Of a stretch of 64,000 nucleotides of DNA, positions 37,078 to 47,929 are shown piece after piece. Numbering within the stretch: the first letter of the stretch is position 1; every line of letters starts with the position of its first letter. The notes under the pieces were generated by a model. That model saw only the letters and a program-made list of their open reading frames with translations. It was not told the origin of the DNA and did no database searches. Source of the DNA: Fidelibacterota bacterium (GTDB taxonomy: Bacteria > Fidelibacterota > Marinisomatia > SCGC-AAA003-L08 > JACNLC01); contig JABHXA010000001.1 of NCBI GenBank assembly GCA_018657495.1, forward strand, positions 310,016 to 374,015, in the 5' to 3' direction. The position numbers and the translations under genes are program-made.

Positions 37078-37763
37078 TGAGGACGTTCTCCAAATAAAGC
37101 GCTGCCTATTCTGACATGAGTTGCCCCTTCTTCGATGGCGATGGAAAAATCACCGCTCATACCCATCGACAACATTTTACAGGTGGGGCAGAATTTGTCT
37201 CTAATTTTATCTCTTAGCATCCGTGTTTCTGAAAATACTTTTCTGAGATTTTTCTCGTCGTTGGTTAGTGGCGCCACAACCATGATACCCAAAAGAGAAA
37301 TGTTTTCTAATTCAATAATGGTACTCAATGCCGCCAGGGCATCATCTTTTAAAAAACCGTACTTTGCGGGATCATTTCCTGTATTGACTTGAAGAAACAC
37401 TTTCTGATTTTTACCGGCGAAGGCGGCAATACGATTTATTTTACCGGCGATTTTGATAGAATCCACCGATTGAATGACATCATAAATTTCTACTGCTTTT
37501 TTTACTTTGTTGCTTTGAAGGTGGCCGATGAGATGTAGTTCAGATTGCTCCAAATATTTAAATTTAGGAAGCTTCTTCTCCGTCTCTTGAACCCGGCTTT
37601 CACCAAGGACAGAGAAACCCGCTTCATATGCCGAATTCATCAGACTTACCGGGAATGCTTTTGTGACAGCGATCACCGTTATATCGCTCTGTTTCCTCCC
37701 CGAAATAAGAGCCGATTTCTTAATAATATCAAAAACGCCTCTTGTTTGAATCTCGGAAATCAT
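37071..37763 (-). CDS. yggS: YggS/PLPBP family PLP-binding homeostasis protein
   Basis: A 230-residue alanine-racemase-N-fold barrel that binds pyridoxal phosphate and helps its homeostasis; no enzyme activity is known. The PLP lysine is K35 in TVIAVTKAFPV. Other family blocks are LGESRVQE, LHLIGHLQSNKVKKAVEIYDVIQSVDS, VFLQVNTGNDPAKYGF, MLSMGMSGDFSIAIEEGATHVRIGSALFGER. Full length and typical. It lies 30 bp downstream of gyrA and overlaps the following small gene by 7 bp. Confidence 0.95.
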   Translation of the reverse strand: MISEIQTRGVFDIIKKSALISGRKQSDITVIAVTKAFPVSLMNSAYEAGFSVLGESRVQETEKKLPKFKYLEQSELHLIGHLQSNKVKKAVEIYDVIQSVDSIKIAGKINRIAAFAGKNQKVFLQVNTGNDPAKYGFLKDDALAALSTIIELENISLLGIMVVAPLTNDEKNLRKVFSETRMLRDKIRDKFCPTCKMLSMGMSGDFSIAIEEGATHVRIGSALFGERPQW

Positions 37764-37793
37764 GATGAAAATTCTATCCTGCGGAGCTTTTTT

Positions 37794-40262
37794 TTATTCT
37801 TCTTCGTCCCCATCTCTTTCATCTTTCTCGTCTTTCTCCATAACGCGCGTGATAGACGAAATATTTGCGCCGTCATCCAGCCTCAACAATCGAACGCCCT
37901 GGGTATTCCGTCCGATTGCCCTGATGTCTTTCACCGATTGGCGAATAAGCACACCCCGTGTCGTGATTATCATTAGATCATCGCTGTCAACAACCTCAAG
38001 CATAGCAACCATTTTACCCACTTTTGCACTGGTATTCAATGTGATAACACCCTTACCACTGCGCCTTTGAACACGATATTCGATCACCTGTGTTCGCTTA
38101 CCAAACCCATTTTCTGAAGCGACAAGAATAGTCCCTTCCCGTTTCACAACAATCATCCCGACAACGGAATCCTCTTTAGATCCGAGCGTGATCCCGATTA
38201 CACCCATAGTTTTTCTACCGGTGGGGCGGACATCGTTTTCGTTAAACCTTATTGATTTACCAAATTTTGTACCAAGAATGATGTCCTGGTCGCCATTTGT
38301 TATCCGGGCATCAATGAGCTCATCATCATCTCTTATTTCGATTCCGTAAATTCCACCTCTTCTCGGGCGGCTGTAATCCATTAATCTGGATCTTTTTATA
38401 ATCCCGTTCTTGGTTGCCATTACAACATATCCATCTTCAGTAAATTCTTTTACGGATACAAATGCATGGACTTTTTCACCGGCTTGACAGCCAATTAGAT
38501 TTACAATTGCACGCCCCCTTGCGGCGCGGCTTGCTTCGGGGATTTCGTGAACCTTTAGCCAATAACATTTACCTGTATTTGTGAAAAACAGGATATAACT
38601 GTGGGTCGTGGCAATAAAGAGATGCTCTACAAAATCGTCGTCTTTTGCATGAGCCCCCTTCATACCCCTGCCCCCTCGTCTTTGCCTTCTCCAATTTGAT
38701 GATGCCAGGCGTTTGATAAACCCGTTGTGAGTAATTGTCACAACCATATCTTCATCGGCGATCATGTCTTCAATGGTGAGGTCTCCGTGACCCTCAATGA
38801 TCTGAGTTTGTCTTTCATCGCCGTACCTTTTCAAAATATCGTCAAACTCCTCACGGATTATTTGACTCTGTTTATCATGGTTATCCAAAATGAATTGTAA
38901 TTTTTCGATGAGCTGCAGGATTTCCTTGTATTCCTGGACAATTTTATCAACTTCCAATGAAGTGAGTCTTTGCAGCCTCATATCCAAAATAGCTTTTGTT
39001 TGGATTTCAGAAAGTTTAAATCTTTCCATCAAAGACATTTTTGCCTCGACGGGATCCTTTGATCCTCTTATAATGGCAATGACTTCATCAATATTATCCA
39101 GGGCAATTTTTAAACCTTCGAGGATATGGGCGCGGTGTTCGGCCTCTGCCAATTCAAATTTTGTTCTTTTTATGATGATTTCTCGTCTGAAAGTAAGAAA
39201 ATGACCCAGTATCTCTTTGATGTTCATTTCCTTTGGAGCACCATTCACAAGCGCTAACATGATCACACCATATGTTTCTTGAAGTTGTGTGTGTTTAAAA
39301 AGATTATTCAAAACCACATTCGCAATAGCATCTTTCTTACATTCAACAACAACTCTTATTCCGTCTTTATCAGACTCATCCCGAAGACCAGATACACCTT
39401 CAAGTTTTTTATCCCTGACAAGGTCTGCTATTTTTTCAACAAGATGGGCTTTATTTACCTGATACGGCAGTTCATTAATAATGATGCGCTCTCGTTTACC
39501 ACCCTGAATTTCTTCTATAACTACGCGGCCGCGTAGTAAAATTTTACCTCTCCCGGTTTTAAAGGCAGATTCTATTCCATCGGTTCCAAGAATAATTCCG
39601 CCTGTTGGAAAATCCGGCCCCTTGATATGATGTTCGATCAACTCGTCAATGGTAATTTCAGAATTTTCAAGCAGAGCAAGGAGTGCCGATATAATCTCTG
39701 TTAGGTTGTGAGGTGGAATCTTTGTGGCCATACCCACAGCAATACCGTCAGCACCATTCATGAGCAAGGTTGGAATTACCGATGGAAGAACAGTTGGCTC
39801 CTGGAGAGTCTCGTCAAAATTGGGCTGCCAGGTGACGGTGTCTTTTTCCAGGTCCCGCATCATCTCAGAAGATACTCGTGCCATTTTCGCCTCGGTATAC
39901 CTCATTGCGGCGGCATTATCACCATCGATGGATCCAAAATTTCCCTGGCCCTCCATAAGCGGGTATCTCAATGACCAGGGTTGTGACATTCTCACAAGAG
40001 CATCGTAAACAGAAGTGTCACCATGAGGATGGTACTTACCAAGTACTTCACCAACTATCCTTGCACATTTTTTATACCTGCGATTCCAGTATGCACCAAG
40101 TTCTGATGTCCCGTACAATACTCGGCGGTGGACCGGTTTTAGCCCATCCCTAACATCTGGCAATGCCCTGGCAACAATAACCGACATGGCATAATTCAAA
40201 TATGATTCGGACATTTCTTTTACAATGTCGCGCTCTATAATTATTTCCTGATTTCTATCCAT
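37794..40262 (-). CDS. gyrA: DNA gyrase subunit A
   Basis: 822 residues. It is the DNA cutting and rejoining subunit of gyrase. Catalytic Tyr122 lies in AAAMRYTEAKM. The quinolone-resistance region is typical (GKYHPHGDTSVYDALVRM, then Q-P). The C-terminal beta-pinwheel carries the GyrA-box-like QRRGGRGMKGAHAKDDD, which marks a true gyrase rather than topoisomerase IV. The chain ends in a strongly acidic tail (EKDEKDERDGDEEE). It starts 8 bp after gyrB, co-transcribed with it. Confidence 0.98.
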   Translation of the reverse strand: MDRNQEIIIERDIVKEMSESYLNYAMSVIVARALPDVRDGLKPVHRRVLYGTSELGAYWNRRYKKCARIVGEVLGKYHPHGDTSVYDALVRMSQPWSLRYPLMEGQGNFGSIDGDNAAAMRYTEAKMARVSSEMMRDLEKDTVTWQPNFDETLQEPTVLPSVIPTLLMNGADGIAVGMATKIPPHNLTEIISALLALLENSEITIDELIEHHIKGPDFPTGGIILGTDGIESAFKTGRGKILLRGRVVIEEIQGGKRERIIINELPYQVNKAHLVEKIADLVRDKKLEGVSGLRDESDKDGIRVVVECKKDAIANVVLNNLFKHTQLQETYGVIMLALVNGAPKEMNIKEILGHFLTFRREIIIKRTKFELAEAEHRAHILEGLKIALDNIDEVIAIIRGSKDPVEAKMSLMERFKLSEIQTKAILDMRLQRLTSLEVDKIVQEYKEILQLIEKLQFILDNHDKQSQIIREEFDDILKRYGDERQTQIIEGHGDLTIEDMIADEDMVVTITHNGFIKRLASSNWRRQRRGGRGMKGAHAKDDDFVEHLFIATTHSYILFFTNTGKCYWLKVHEIPEASRAARGRAIVNLIGCQAGEKVHAFVSVKEFTEDGYVVMATKNGIIKRSRLMDYSRPRRGGIYGIEIRDDDELIDARITNGDQDIILGTKFGKSIRFNENDVRPTGRKTMGVIGITLGSKEDSVVGMIVVKREGTILVASENGFGKRTQVIEYRVQRRSGKGVITLNTSAKVGKMVAMLEVVDSDDLMIITTRGVLIRQSVKDIRAIGRNTQGVRLLRLDDGANISSITRVMEKDEKDERDGDEEE

Positions 40263-40270
40263 TCAAATTC

Positions 40271-42519
<2,249 letters not shown>

Positions 42520-42521
42520 CT

Positions 42522-43580
42522 TTAATTAAGATGAATTTTCTGAATATTGTCCTGATGTTCATCAATTAACTCGCTCACATTTTGGTCTGTTGAGGTTATA
42601 ATCGTCTGAAATTGACTGCCTAACAACCTAATTGTGCGGAGACCTCGAGTATTATCCAGCTTTGCAAAAAGATCATCCAGCAGCAACAGTGGAGATGTTT
42701 TCAAATAATTCTGGAAAAAAAGACTCTCAGCATGTTTTATGGCTGTAAGTACTGTTTTTTTTTCCCCTTGTGATGCAAAATGCTTTACAGGAAGTCCATT
42801 ATAATAAAAAGTAAAGTCATCTTTGTGAGGACCAAACAAATTACTTTTCCGTAACATTTCCTGTTTTTGTAATCCTTCAACGGCTTTCAAAAAATCTTCT
42901 GTGGTTTCTGTTGCTTTTGTTTCGTATCTCATTTCCGAAAGCAGTTCGCTGAACTCTGAATTCCAACAAGTATCAAATATATCAGAATACTGTTGAATGT
43001 ACTTCGCTCTTTTACTCCACAAACTTATTGCCGATTCAGCAAGTTTTTCCGTCCAGATATTTAATGATTTACTGTCATTGTTTAGTAAAACAATACGCCG
43101 CTGTTTTAGTATTCGTTTATACTCTTTTAATTGCAATAAATATCGACGGTCAACAATCGAAAAAATTCTGTCAAAAAAGGATCTTCTTATACTACCACCA
43201 CCATCAAGAATATTGACATCTTCGGGAGACATGATGACAACAGGTAGTAGCCCAACCAGTTCAACAATGCTATTTAAAGAAGAATTATCGACGGTTACTT
43301 TCTGTTTGTCATCAGAAATATTTACACCTATAAATTTACTCTTTTTGTATTGGTCAATAATCTTCCCTCTGATTTGGAATCCTTTTTCACCCTTACGAAT
43401 AGTGTTTTTTTTTAAACCCGGTTTAAAACTCTTGCCAAGCGAAAGATAATGTATTGCCTCCAGAATTGTTGTCTTCCCTCTTCCATTTTCACCGTAAATC
43501 AAATTTATGCCCGGCTTGAAATCGCATGAATACTTTTCAAAAATCCTTACATTTGATAATTCAATTTTTTCAATTAACAT
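42522..43580 (-). CDS. recF: DNA recombination/repair protein RecF
   Basis: 352 residues. RecF is an SMC-like ATPase that helps RecR/RecO load RecA at gaps. Walker A is GENGRGKTT (30-38); the signature SQGEKKTV is near residue 274; Walker B is PLLLLDDLFAKLDNTR. Normal family length. It starts 9 bp after dnaN, so it belongs to the same transcript. Confidence 0.96.
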   Translation of the reverse strand: MLIEKIELSNVRIFEKYSCDFKPGINLIYGENGRGKTTILEAIHYLSLGKSFKPGLKKNTIRKGEKGFQIRGKIIDQYKKSKFIGVNISDDKQKVTVDNSSLNSIVELVGLLPVVIMSPEDVNILDGGGSIRRSFFDRIFSIVDRRYLLQLKEYKRILKQRRIVLLNNDSKSLNIWTEKLAESAISLWSKRAKYIQQYSDIFDTCWNSEFSELLSEMRYETKATETTEDFLKAVEGLQKQEMLRKSNLFGPHKDDFTFYYNGLPVKHFASQGEKKTVLTAIKHAESLFFQNYLKTSPLLLLDDLFAKLDNTRGLRTIRLLGSQFQTIITSTDQNVSELIDEHQDNIQKIHLN

Positions 43581-43589
43581 GCAGTTCGG

Positions 43590-44699
43590 TTAATCGTTAA
43601 TCCTGATTGGCATAATCAGAGTGGTCATTTTTTCTTTTTTTCCTTCATATTTAAAAATTCCGGCACTGACCGGGCTTTTAAGTCTCATTTTAACAACATC
43701 TTCTTTTTGATGCATCAAAACCTCACGTAAATAGAGTGCATTATATCCAATAGCAAGGGGGTCCCCGTCATATTCACAGTTAATTTTTTCCCTCCCTGTG
43801 GTAATGTTTTCAGGATCTTCAGTGCTTACTATGAGCTGATTGTCTCCTATTGAAAGAGAAATTTGTTTGGTGGATTTATTTGAAAAAATTGACACACGTT
43901 TTATAGATTGCAAAAACTCGTCACGATTGATCGTCATCTTTTTATCATTATCAATTGGTATAACGCTTTCATAATCAGGGAACCGTTGTTTTATTATCCG
44001 TGAATATATTGTTGATCCGTCGATTGTTACCTGTACGTGATTCTCACTTATTTTAAGATTTACATCATCCTGGTTGACAAGCTGTCCTCTTATAATTGAT
44101 AAAAACTTTGATGGCAGGATTGCCTCGCCTTCGAATGTGTGTCCTTTCATACCCATCTTTGTGTACTGTACTAATCTGTGCCCATCAGTTGCTACAGCAG
44201 TAATCTGTTCATTTTTCATCTGTAATAACACACCAAGGAGCTGTGGTTTCATTTCATCTTTGCTCACCGCATAATTTGTATTGTCAATCACATCGGCAAG
44301 ATCACGGGCTTTAATTATTACCTCGTTTGGTTTATCAACAGATGGTTTTGATGGAAATTCATCGGGTTGTTTTCCCATAATGGTATATTTTCCAAAGTCT
44401 GTTGAAATAATAATTTTACCTATATCGGTTATCTCAAAGAAAAGATCCCCCTCGGGAATTTCTTGAGTTATATCCAGGATTGTTTTCAACGGTATTGCAA
44501 TCTTGCCTGTTTCGGCAGTTTCTGTCGGTAGAATAACTGACAAGGTTATTTCTAAATCTGTTGCAATTAATTCAATATGATCTTTTTGAATATCAAACAA
44601 TACACTGCTCAGGATAGGCAATGTAGATCTGACGGGTATCACCTTATTTAAACTAATCAAGGATGATTGTAAGGATGACTTATTTATTGAAAACTTCAT
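43590..44699 (-). CDS. dnaN: DNA polymerase III sliding clamp (beta subunit)
   Basis: 369 residues, three repeated clamp domains, and typical starting and ending blocks: MKFSINKSSLQSSLISLNKVIPVRSTLPILSSVLFDI, VATDGHRLVQYTK, LIMPIRIND. It ties polymerase III to DNA. GGGAGAAAAA precedes the ATG. The 226-bp AT-rich gap upstream carries two perfect DnaA boxes. dnaA, the usual upstream neighbour, is absent and its place is taken by surA-like genes. Confidence 0.97.
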   Translation of the reverse strand: MKFSINKSSLQSSLISLNKVIPVRSTLPILSSVLFDIQKDHIELIATDLEITLSVILPTETAETGKIAIPLKTILDITQEIPEGDLFFEITDIGKIIISTDFGKYTIMGKQPDEFPSKPSVDKPNEVIIKARDLADVIDNTNYAVSKDEMKPQLLGVLLQMKNEQITAVATDGHRLVQYTKMGMKGHTFEGEAILPSKFLSIIRGQLVNQDDVNLKISENHVQVTIDGSTIYSRIIKQRFPDYESVIPIDNDKKMTINRDEFLQSIKRVSIFSNKSTKQISLSIGDNQLIVSTEDPENITTGREKINCEYDGDPLAIGYNALYLREVLMHQKEDVVKMRLKSPVSAGIFKYEGKKEKMTTLIMPIRIND

Positions 44700-44925
44700 T
44701 TTTTCTCCCGTAGCTATAAATTAGAAAACAATATAATATATAAGCTTATTACTTATAAAAGATGTTTTATATTAAGTATTGAATACTGTTATTTAATAAC
44801 AATAAATTTTAATTAAAGTTTGTAATATCATAAACAAAGGCAATAATTAATTTCATCGAATAACTGTGCATAACTTTGTGTATAAGTGGACAAGCAGGTG
44901 TTTCTATCCAGCCATTATACATGTA
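44700..44925. promoter_or_regulatory. AT-rich dnaN upstream region with two DnaA boxes (possible oriC or control region)
   Basis: 226 bases, very AT-rich from 44700 to about 44860. Two perfect DnaA boxes, TGTGCATAA (44865-44873) and TGTGTATAA (44877-44885), lie in the same orientation 12 bases apart; their reverse complements are TTATGCACA and TTATACACA (consensus TTATNCACA). An AT-rich unwinding-type stretch adjoins them. A third, weaker site may be TTATACATG near 44917. Since the genes on both sides are on the minus strand, DnaA-controlled dnaN expression is as likely as an origin. Confidence 0.55.
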
Positions 44926-46188
44926 TTAATAAATTTTAATAAAAATTGATTCTTCTATCACACTTACCCACTTATCAAATTTATCACCGGTTTTCTTTTG
45001 AAGGGCCATATTTTCAAGATATTCCCATGAATCATCAAGAGATGGTTTTTCACCAGGCTTTGACTCATGAAGAAATAATAACACAAAACTATCTCCAGCA
45101 CCGCCTTCGAATGGGTAAGAATATTGATTATCGCCAAGACTGCTAAGCTGCTCAATGATATCCAGGTCAATCATGCGGTCAGGAAGAAAACCGTGGACCT
45201 GCGATCTATTTTTATATATTGATGAAAAACTAATGCTTAATGAATCAAAAGAGGTGGGATGTTTTTCGATCAGGTAAAATATTTCACGTATTTCGCTCAG
45301 GGCTTTTTCCCTGTCTAATTCAGAGGGAATAACCGGGTATAAAATATGCCGGGCGCGAATTTTTTCACCCTGCTTGTCAATTAGCTGTATGAGGTGATAT
45401 CCATACTCCGTTTCAACGGGTGTGCTTATCTCATCATTTTCAAGACTAAAGGCCACCTCTTCAAACTCCTTAACAAGAGATCCGCGATGAAACCAACCTA
45501 AATCCCCCCCCGAAGACGCAGACCCGTCCTGTGAATATTTTGTGGCCAATTCTGAAAAACTGACACCTTTTGTGAGGCTGTCCGCAAGGCTTGATATAAA
45601 GCTTAATGCTTCTTGCCTGGCGATTTCACCGGGCAGTATTGGGACCTCAATGATGCTATACTTTTTAACCGGCTCACTTAATGGAAGAGAATCCTGGTAA
45701 GCATAAAAGAATTCTTCCACTTCAGCACGAGAAATTTTTATCTTATATAAAAAAGAGCCTTTATAGCGATCGATTAACATTAATTTATATAAGTCTTCGT
45801 AATAATCTTTTCTGAAAGCTCTAATTGACTGTCCAAGGGCTTCTTCCAGCATGTCTTCCGATCCCGCCCTGGCAATCATTGAAGTAATTTGTTGGTCTAG
45901 GGCATCAGTAACCTCTTCTTCGCTGATAGAGATTAAGGTGTCCTCCTTGGCATATTCAAAAATAACATATTGCTGAATAAGGGCGTCAAGTGATTTTTCA
46001 ACAAAGGAATTGAGAAGATAGGGATTGCTTGAGACATCAACATTGTTCTGCATGGCAAGAAGCTGAGCGTTTTGATACACTTCACTTTGAAGGATTACAT
46101 TTTCACCAACCAATGCCACGACGCCGTCTACTTGAGACTGAGGCAGCAAATTGGAGATTAGAATTAATAAAATGAAAAATCTGTTCAT
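44926..46188 (-). CDS. surA: SurA-like periplasmic peptidyl-prolyl isomerase/chaperone
   Basis: 420 residues from ATG 46188, chosen because AGGA lies just upstream, the neighbouring stop is at 46190 and a signal peptide follows (MNRFFILLILISNLLPQ). A SurA-N chaperone domain (VDGVVALVGENVILQSEV) precedes a parvulin PpiC domain (about 170-270; SFSELATKYSQDGSASSGGDLGWFHRGSLVKEFEEVAF...TEYGYHLIQLI). A second, more degenerate half follows. It should escort outer-membrane barrel proteins through the periplasm. Its start is 2 bp from the end of the larger PpiC protein upstream. Confidence 0.88.
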   Translation of the reverse strand: MNRFFILLILISNLLPQSQVDGVVALVGENVILQSEVYQNAQLLAMQNNVDVSSNPYLLNSFVEKSLDALIQQYVIFEYAKEDTLISISEEEVTDALDQQITSMIARAGSEDMLEEALGQSIRAFRKDYYEDLYKLMLIDRYKGSFLYKIKISRAEVEEFFYAYQDSLPLSEPVKKYSIIEVPILPGEIARQEALSFISSLADSLTKGVSFSELATKYSQDGSASSGGDLGWFHRGSLVKEFEEVAFSLENDEISTPVETEYGYHLIQLIDKQGEKIRARHILYPVIPSELDREKALSEIREIFYLIEKHPTSFDSLSISFSSIYKNRSQVHGFLPDRMIDLDIIEQLSSLGDNQYSYPFEGGAGDSFVLLFLHESKPGEKPSLDDSWEYLENMALQKKTGDKFDKWVSVIEESIFIKIY

Positions 46189-46189
46189 A

Positions 46190-47917
46190 TTATCCTGCTG
46201 GGTCTGGTTCTTCTGAAGATTCAAACTGAAAAAAACCATCTTCAATCACAACACCATATTTTATTTTTAGTTCTTCAAACAATTCATCCTTTTTGGAGGC
46301 CTTGTTTTCCCGGTTAAGGATTGTAACAATTTTATTTTTTACCTTTTCAAGCGGTTTATAACCATTTGGAATTTTTTCAATTAGCATAATAATGGACCAG
46401 CTACGATCCAGGTTTTCAAAAGGCCGTGAAATCTCACCAACATCTAGAGTAAAGGCTTTATCTCCAAGGGTGGCAAATTTTCCCCTTGCAAAGGGTTGTT
46501 TTTTACCGCCATCCTCAGGGTTTATTAGGCTAAACTGTCTGGCTATTTCTATAAAATCATCCTCATTGTTAATAAAACTATAAAGGCTATCGCTGAGACT
46601 TTGCGTTGAAACCCTTATCTCTCGAAGAGAAACTTTCTCGCCTTCAGAAAACTCAATATCTTTGTTTTCATGATAATAGTCTGCAATCATCGCGCTATCG
46701 GCTTCAACCAAGCTATTGTCGACATACTTCTTGAACGCTTCGAATAAAATTGAGGTTTCATATCCGTCAAACATTGATTCAAATAGTGGGTCTTGATCAA
46801 GCTTGCTCAGGCTGGCTCTTTCAATGGCAACTTCCTGTAGAATTGTAATTGTAAATACAGACTCTAAAGACTCAAGTGAGTTAATTCTTGGACGACGCGA
46901 CATTGGTAGGCGGCCAAACTTACTGGCAAACCACTTAACCCCGAAACCCTTATTATTGATAACGCAAACTGTTGAAATATTTTCCATATTGTTAAGCACA
47001 GAAACGATATCAACATTAGGGTTGCCGGTAATCTTATTTTTCTTTAATGTCTTTTCAATCTCACTATAAATATTCCGAAGCTGTTCGGTGTCAAATACAA
47101 CTCCGTATTCCTTGATTGTTTGAATGTCATATTCCTGAGCGGCGGGCTGAAGCTTTGAGCTAACACAGGTTCTTGCGGTTTGCTGAATGAAATCATTATA
47201 ATTGTCACTGCCGGGATCGATATCGCTGTATTGCTCTGAGGCCCTATCTTCAGAAACTAAAATAAGATGATAGCCATATTCTGTCTTTACTGGGGCGGAT
47301 AGCGAGTTGACACCCGCCGAGAATGCTGTTGCTTGAAACTCCTGCACAGTCTGTCCCCAGTACAGCCACCCCAGCTTCCCCTGGTTGGAGGTGACGCTTC
47401 TATCATCAGAATATTTAACTGCGAGGTCTTCAAACGATTCACCCTTCGAATGCAATTCATATATCTGTTGTGCCAACTCTAGTGCTTCATCATCAGATCT
47501 CTCAATTTTTTTTTGAAGCCTGCTCCCAGAGTATCCAACGAGAATATGGTGGACCATTAATTCTTTTTTTATATTTTCTTTTGTTTGCCGGATTAATTCA
47601 TCGGTAATCAAGGGTTTTGCGACGAACTCTTCATAAGAGTGGTTGACCAAAAGCCTATTTTTCTGATTATAAATATCAATTCGAACGCTGGGATCCATTT
47701 GCAGGTTCAGGCTTAATGCTTCCTCAGCAAAAACTTTTCTTCGGATGAAATCATTTACCATCCTTGTTTTATGGGAGTCAGTTGCCTTTTCCCATTCTTC
47801 TTTTGAGTATTTTTCAAAGAAAAAGTCATCACTATATTCGGTATTGCTAATAGTAATAACTGTCTGGCTGGCAATGAGTCCGCTGATTACTAAAATCAGG
47901 GTCCAAAAATATTTCAC
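46190..47917 (-). CDS. Large PpiC-type peptidyl-prolyl isomerase with second degenerate rotamase half
   Basis: 575 residues with signal peptide MKYFWTLILVISGLIAS. An N-terminal chaperone region (to about 110) precedes a complete parvulin domain (about 115-225: MVHHILVGYSG...SFEDLAVKYSDDRSVTSNQGKLGWLYWG...TEYGYHLILVSE). A linker follows, then a second parvulin-like region near 420-530 (VSLREIRVSTQSL...IARQFSLINPEDGGKK), with the G-G-x-L-G turn altered. It ends in an acidic tail. Likely a paralogue of the SurA-like protein encoded immediately downstream, both serving envelope protein folding. Confidence 0.85.
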   Translation of the reverse strand: MKYFWTLILVISGLIASQTVITISNTEYSDDFFFEKYSKEEWEKATDSHKTRMVNDFIRRKVFAEEALSLNLQMDPSVRIDIYNQKNRLLVNHSYEEFVAKPLITDELIRQTKENIKKELMVHHILVGYSGSRLQKKIERSDDEALELAQQIYELHSKGESFEDLAVKYSDDRSVTSNQGKLGWLYWGQTVQEFQATAFSAGVNSLSAPVKTEYGYHLILVSEDRASEQYSDIDPGSDNYNDFIQQTARTCVSSKLQPAAQEYDIQTIKEYGVVFDTEQLRNIYSEIEKTLKKNKITGNPNVDIVSVLNNMENISTVCVINNKGFGVKWFASKFGRLPMSRRPRINSLESLESVFTITILQEVAIERASLSKLDQDPLFESMFDGYETSILFEAFKKYVDNSLVEADSAMIADYYHENKDIEFSEGEKVSLREIRVSTQSLSDSLYSFINNEDDFIEIARQFSLINPEDGGKKQPFARGKFATLGDKAFTLDVGEISRPFENLDRSWSIIMLIEKIPNGYKPLEKVKNKIVTILNRENKASKKDELFEELKIKYGVVIEDGFFQFESSEEPDPAG

Positions 47918-47929
47918 AAAAATCTCCTA

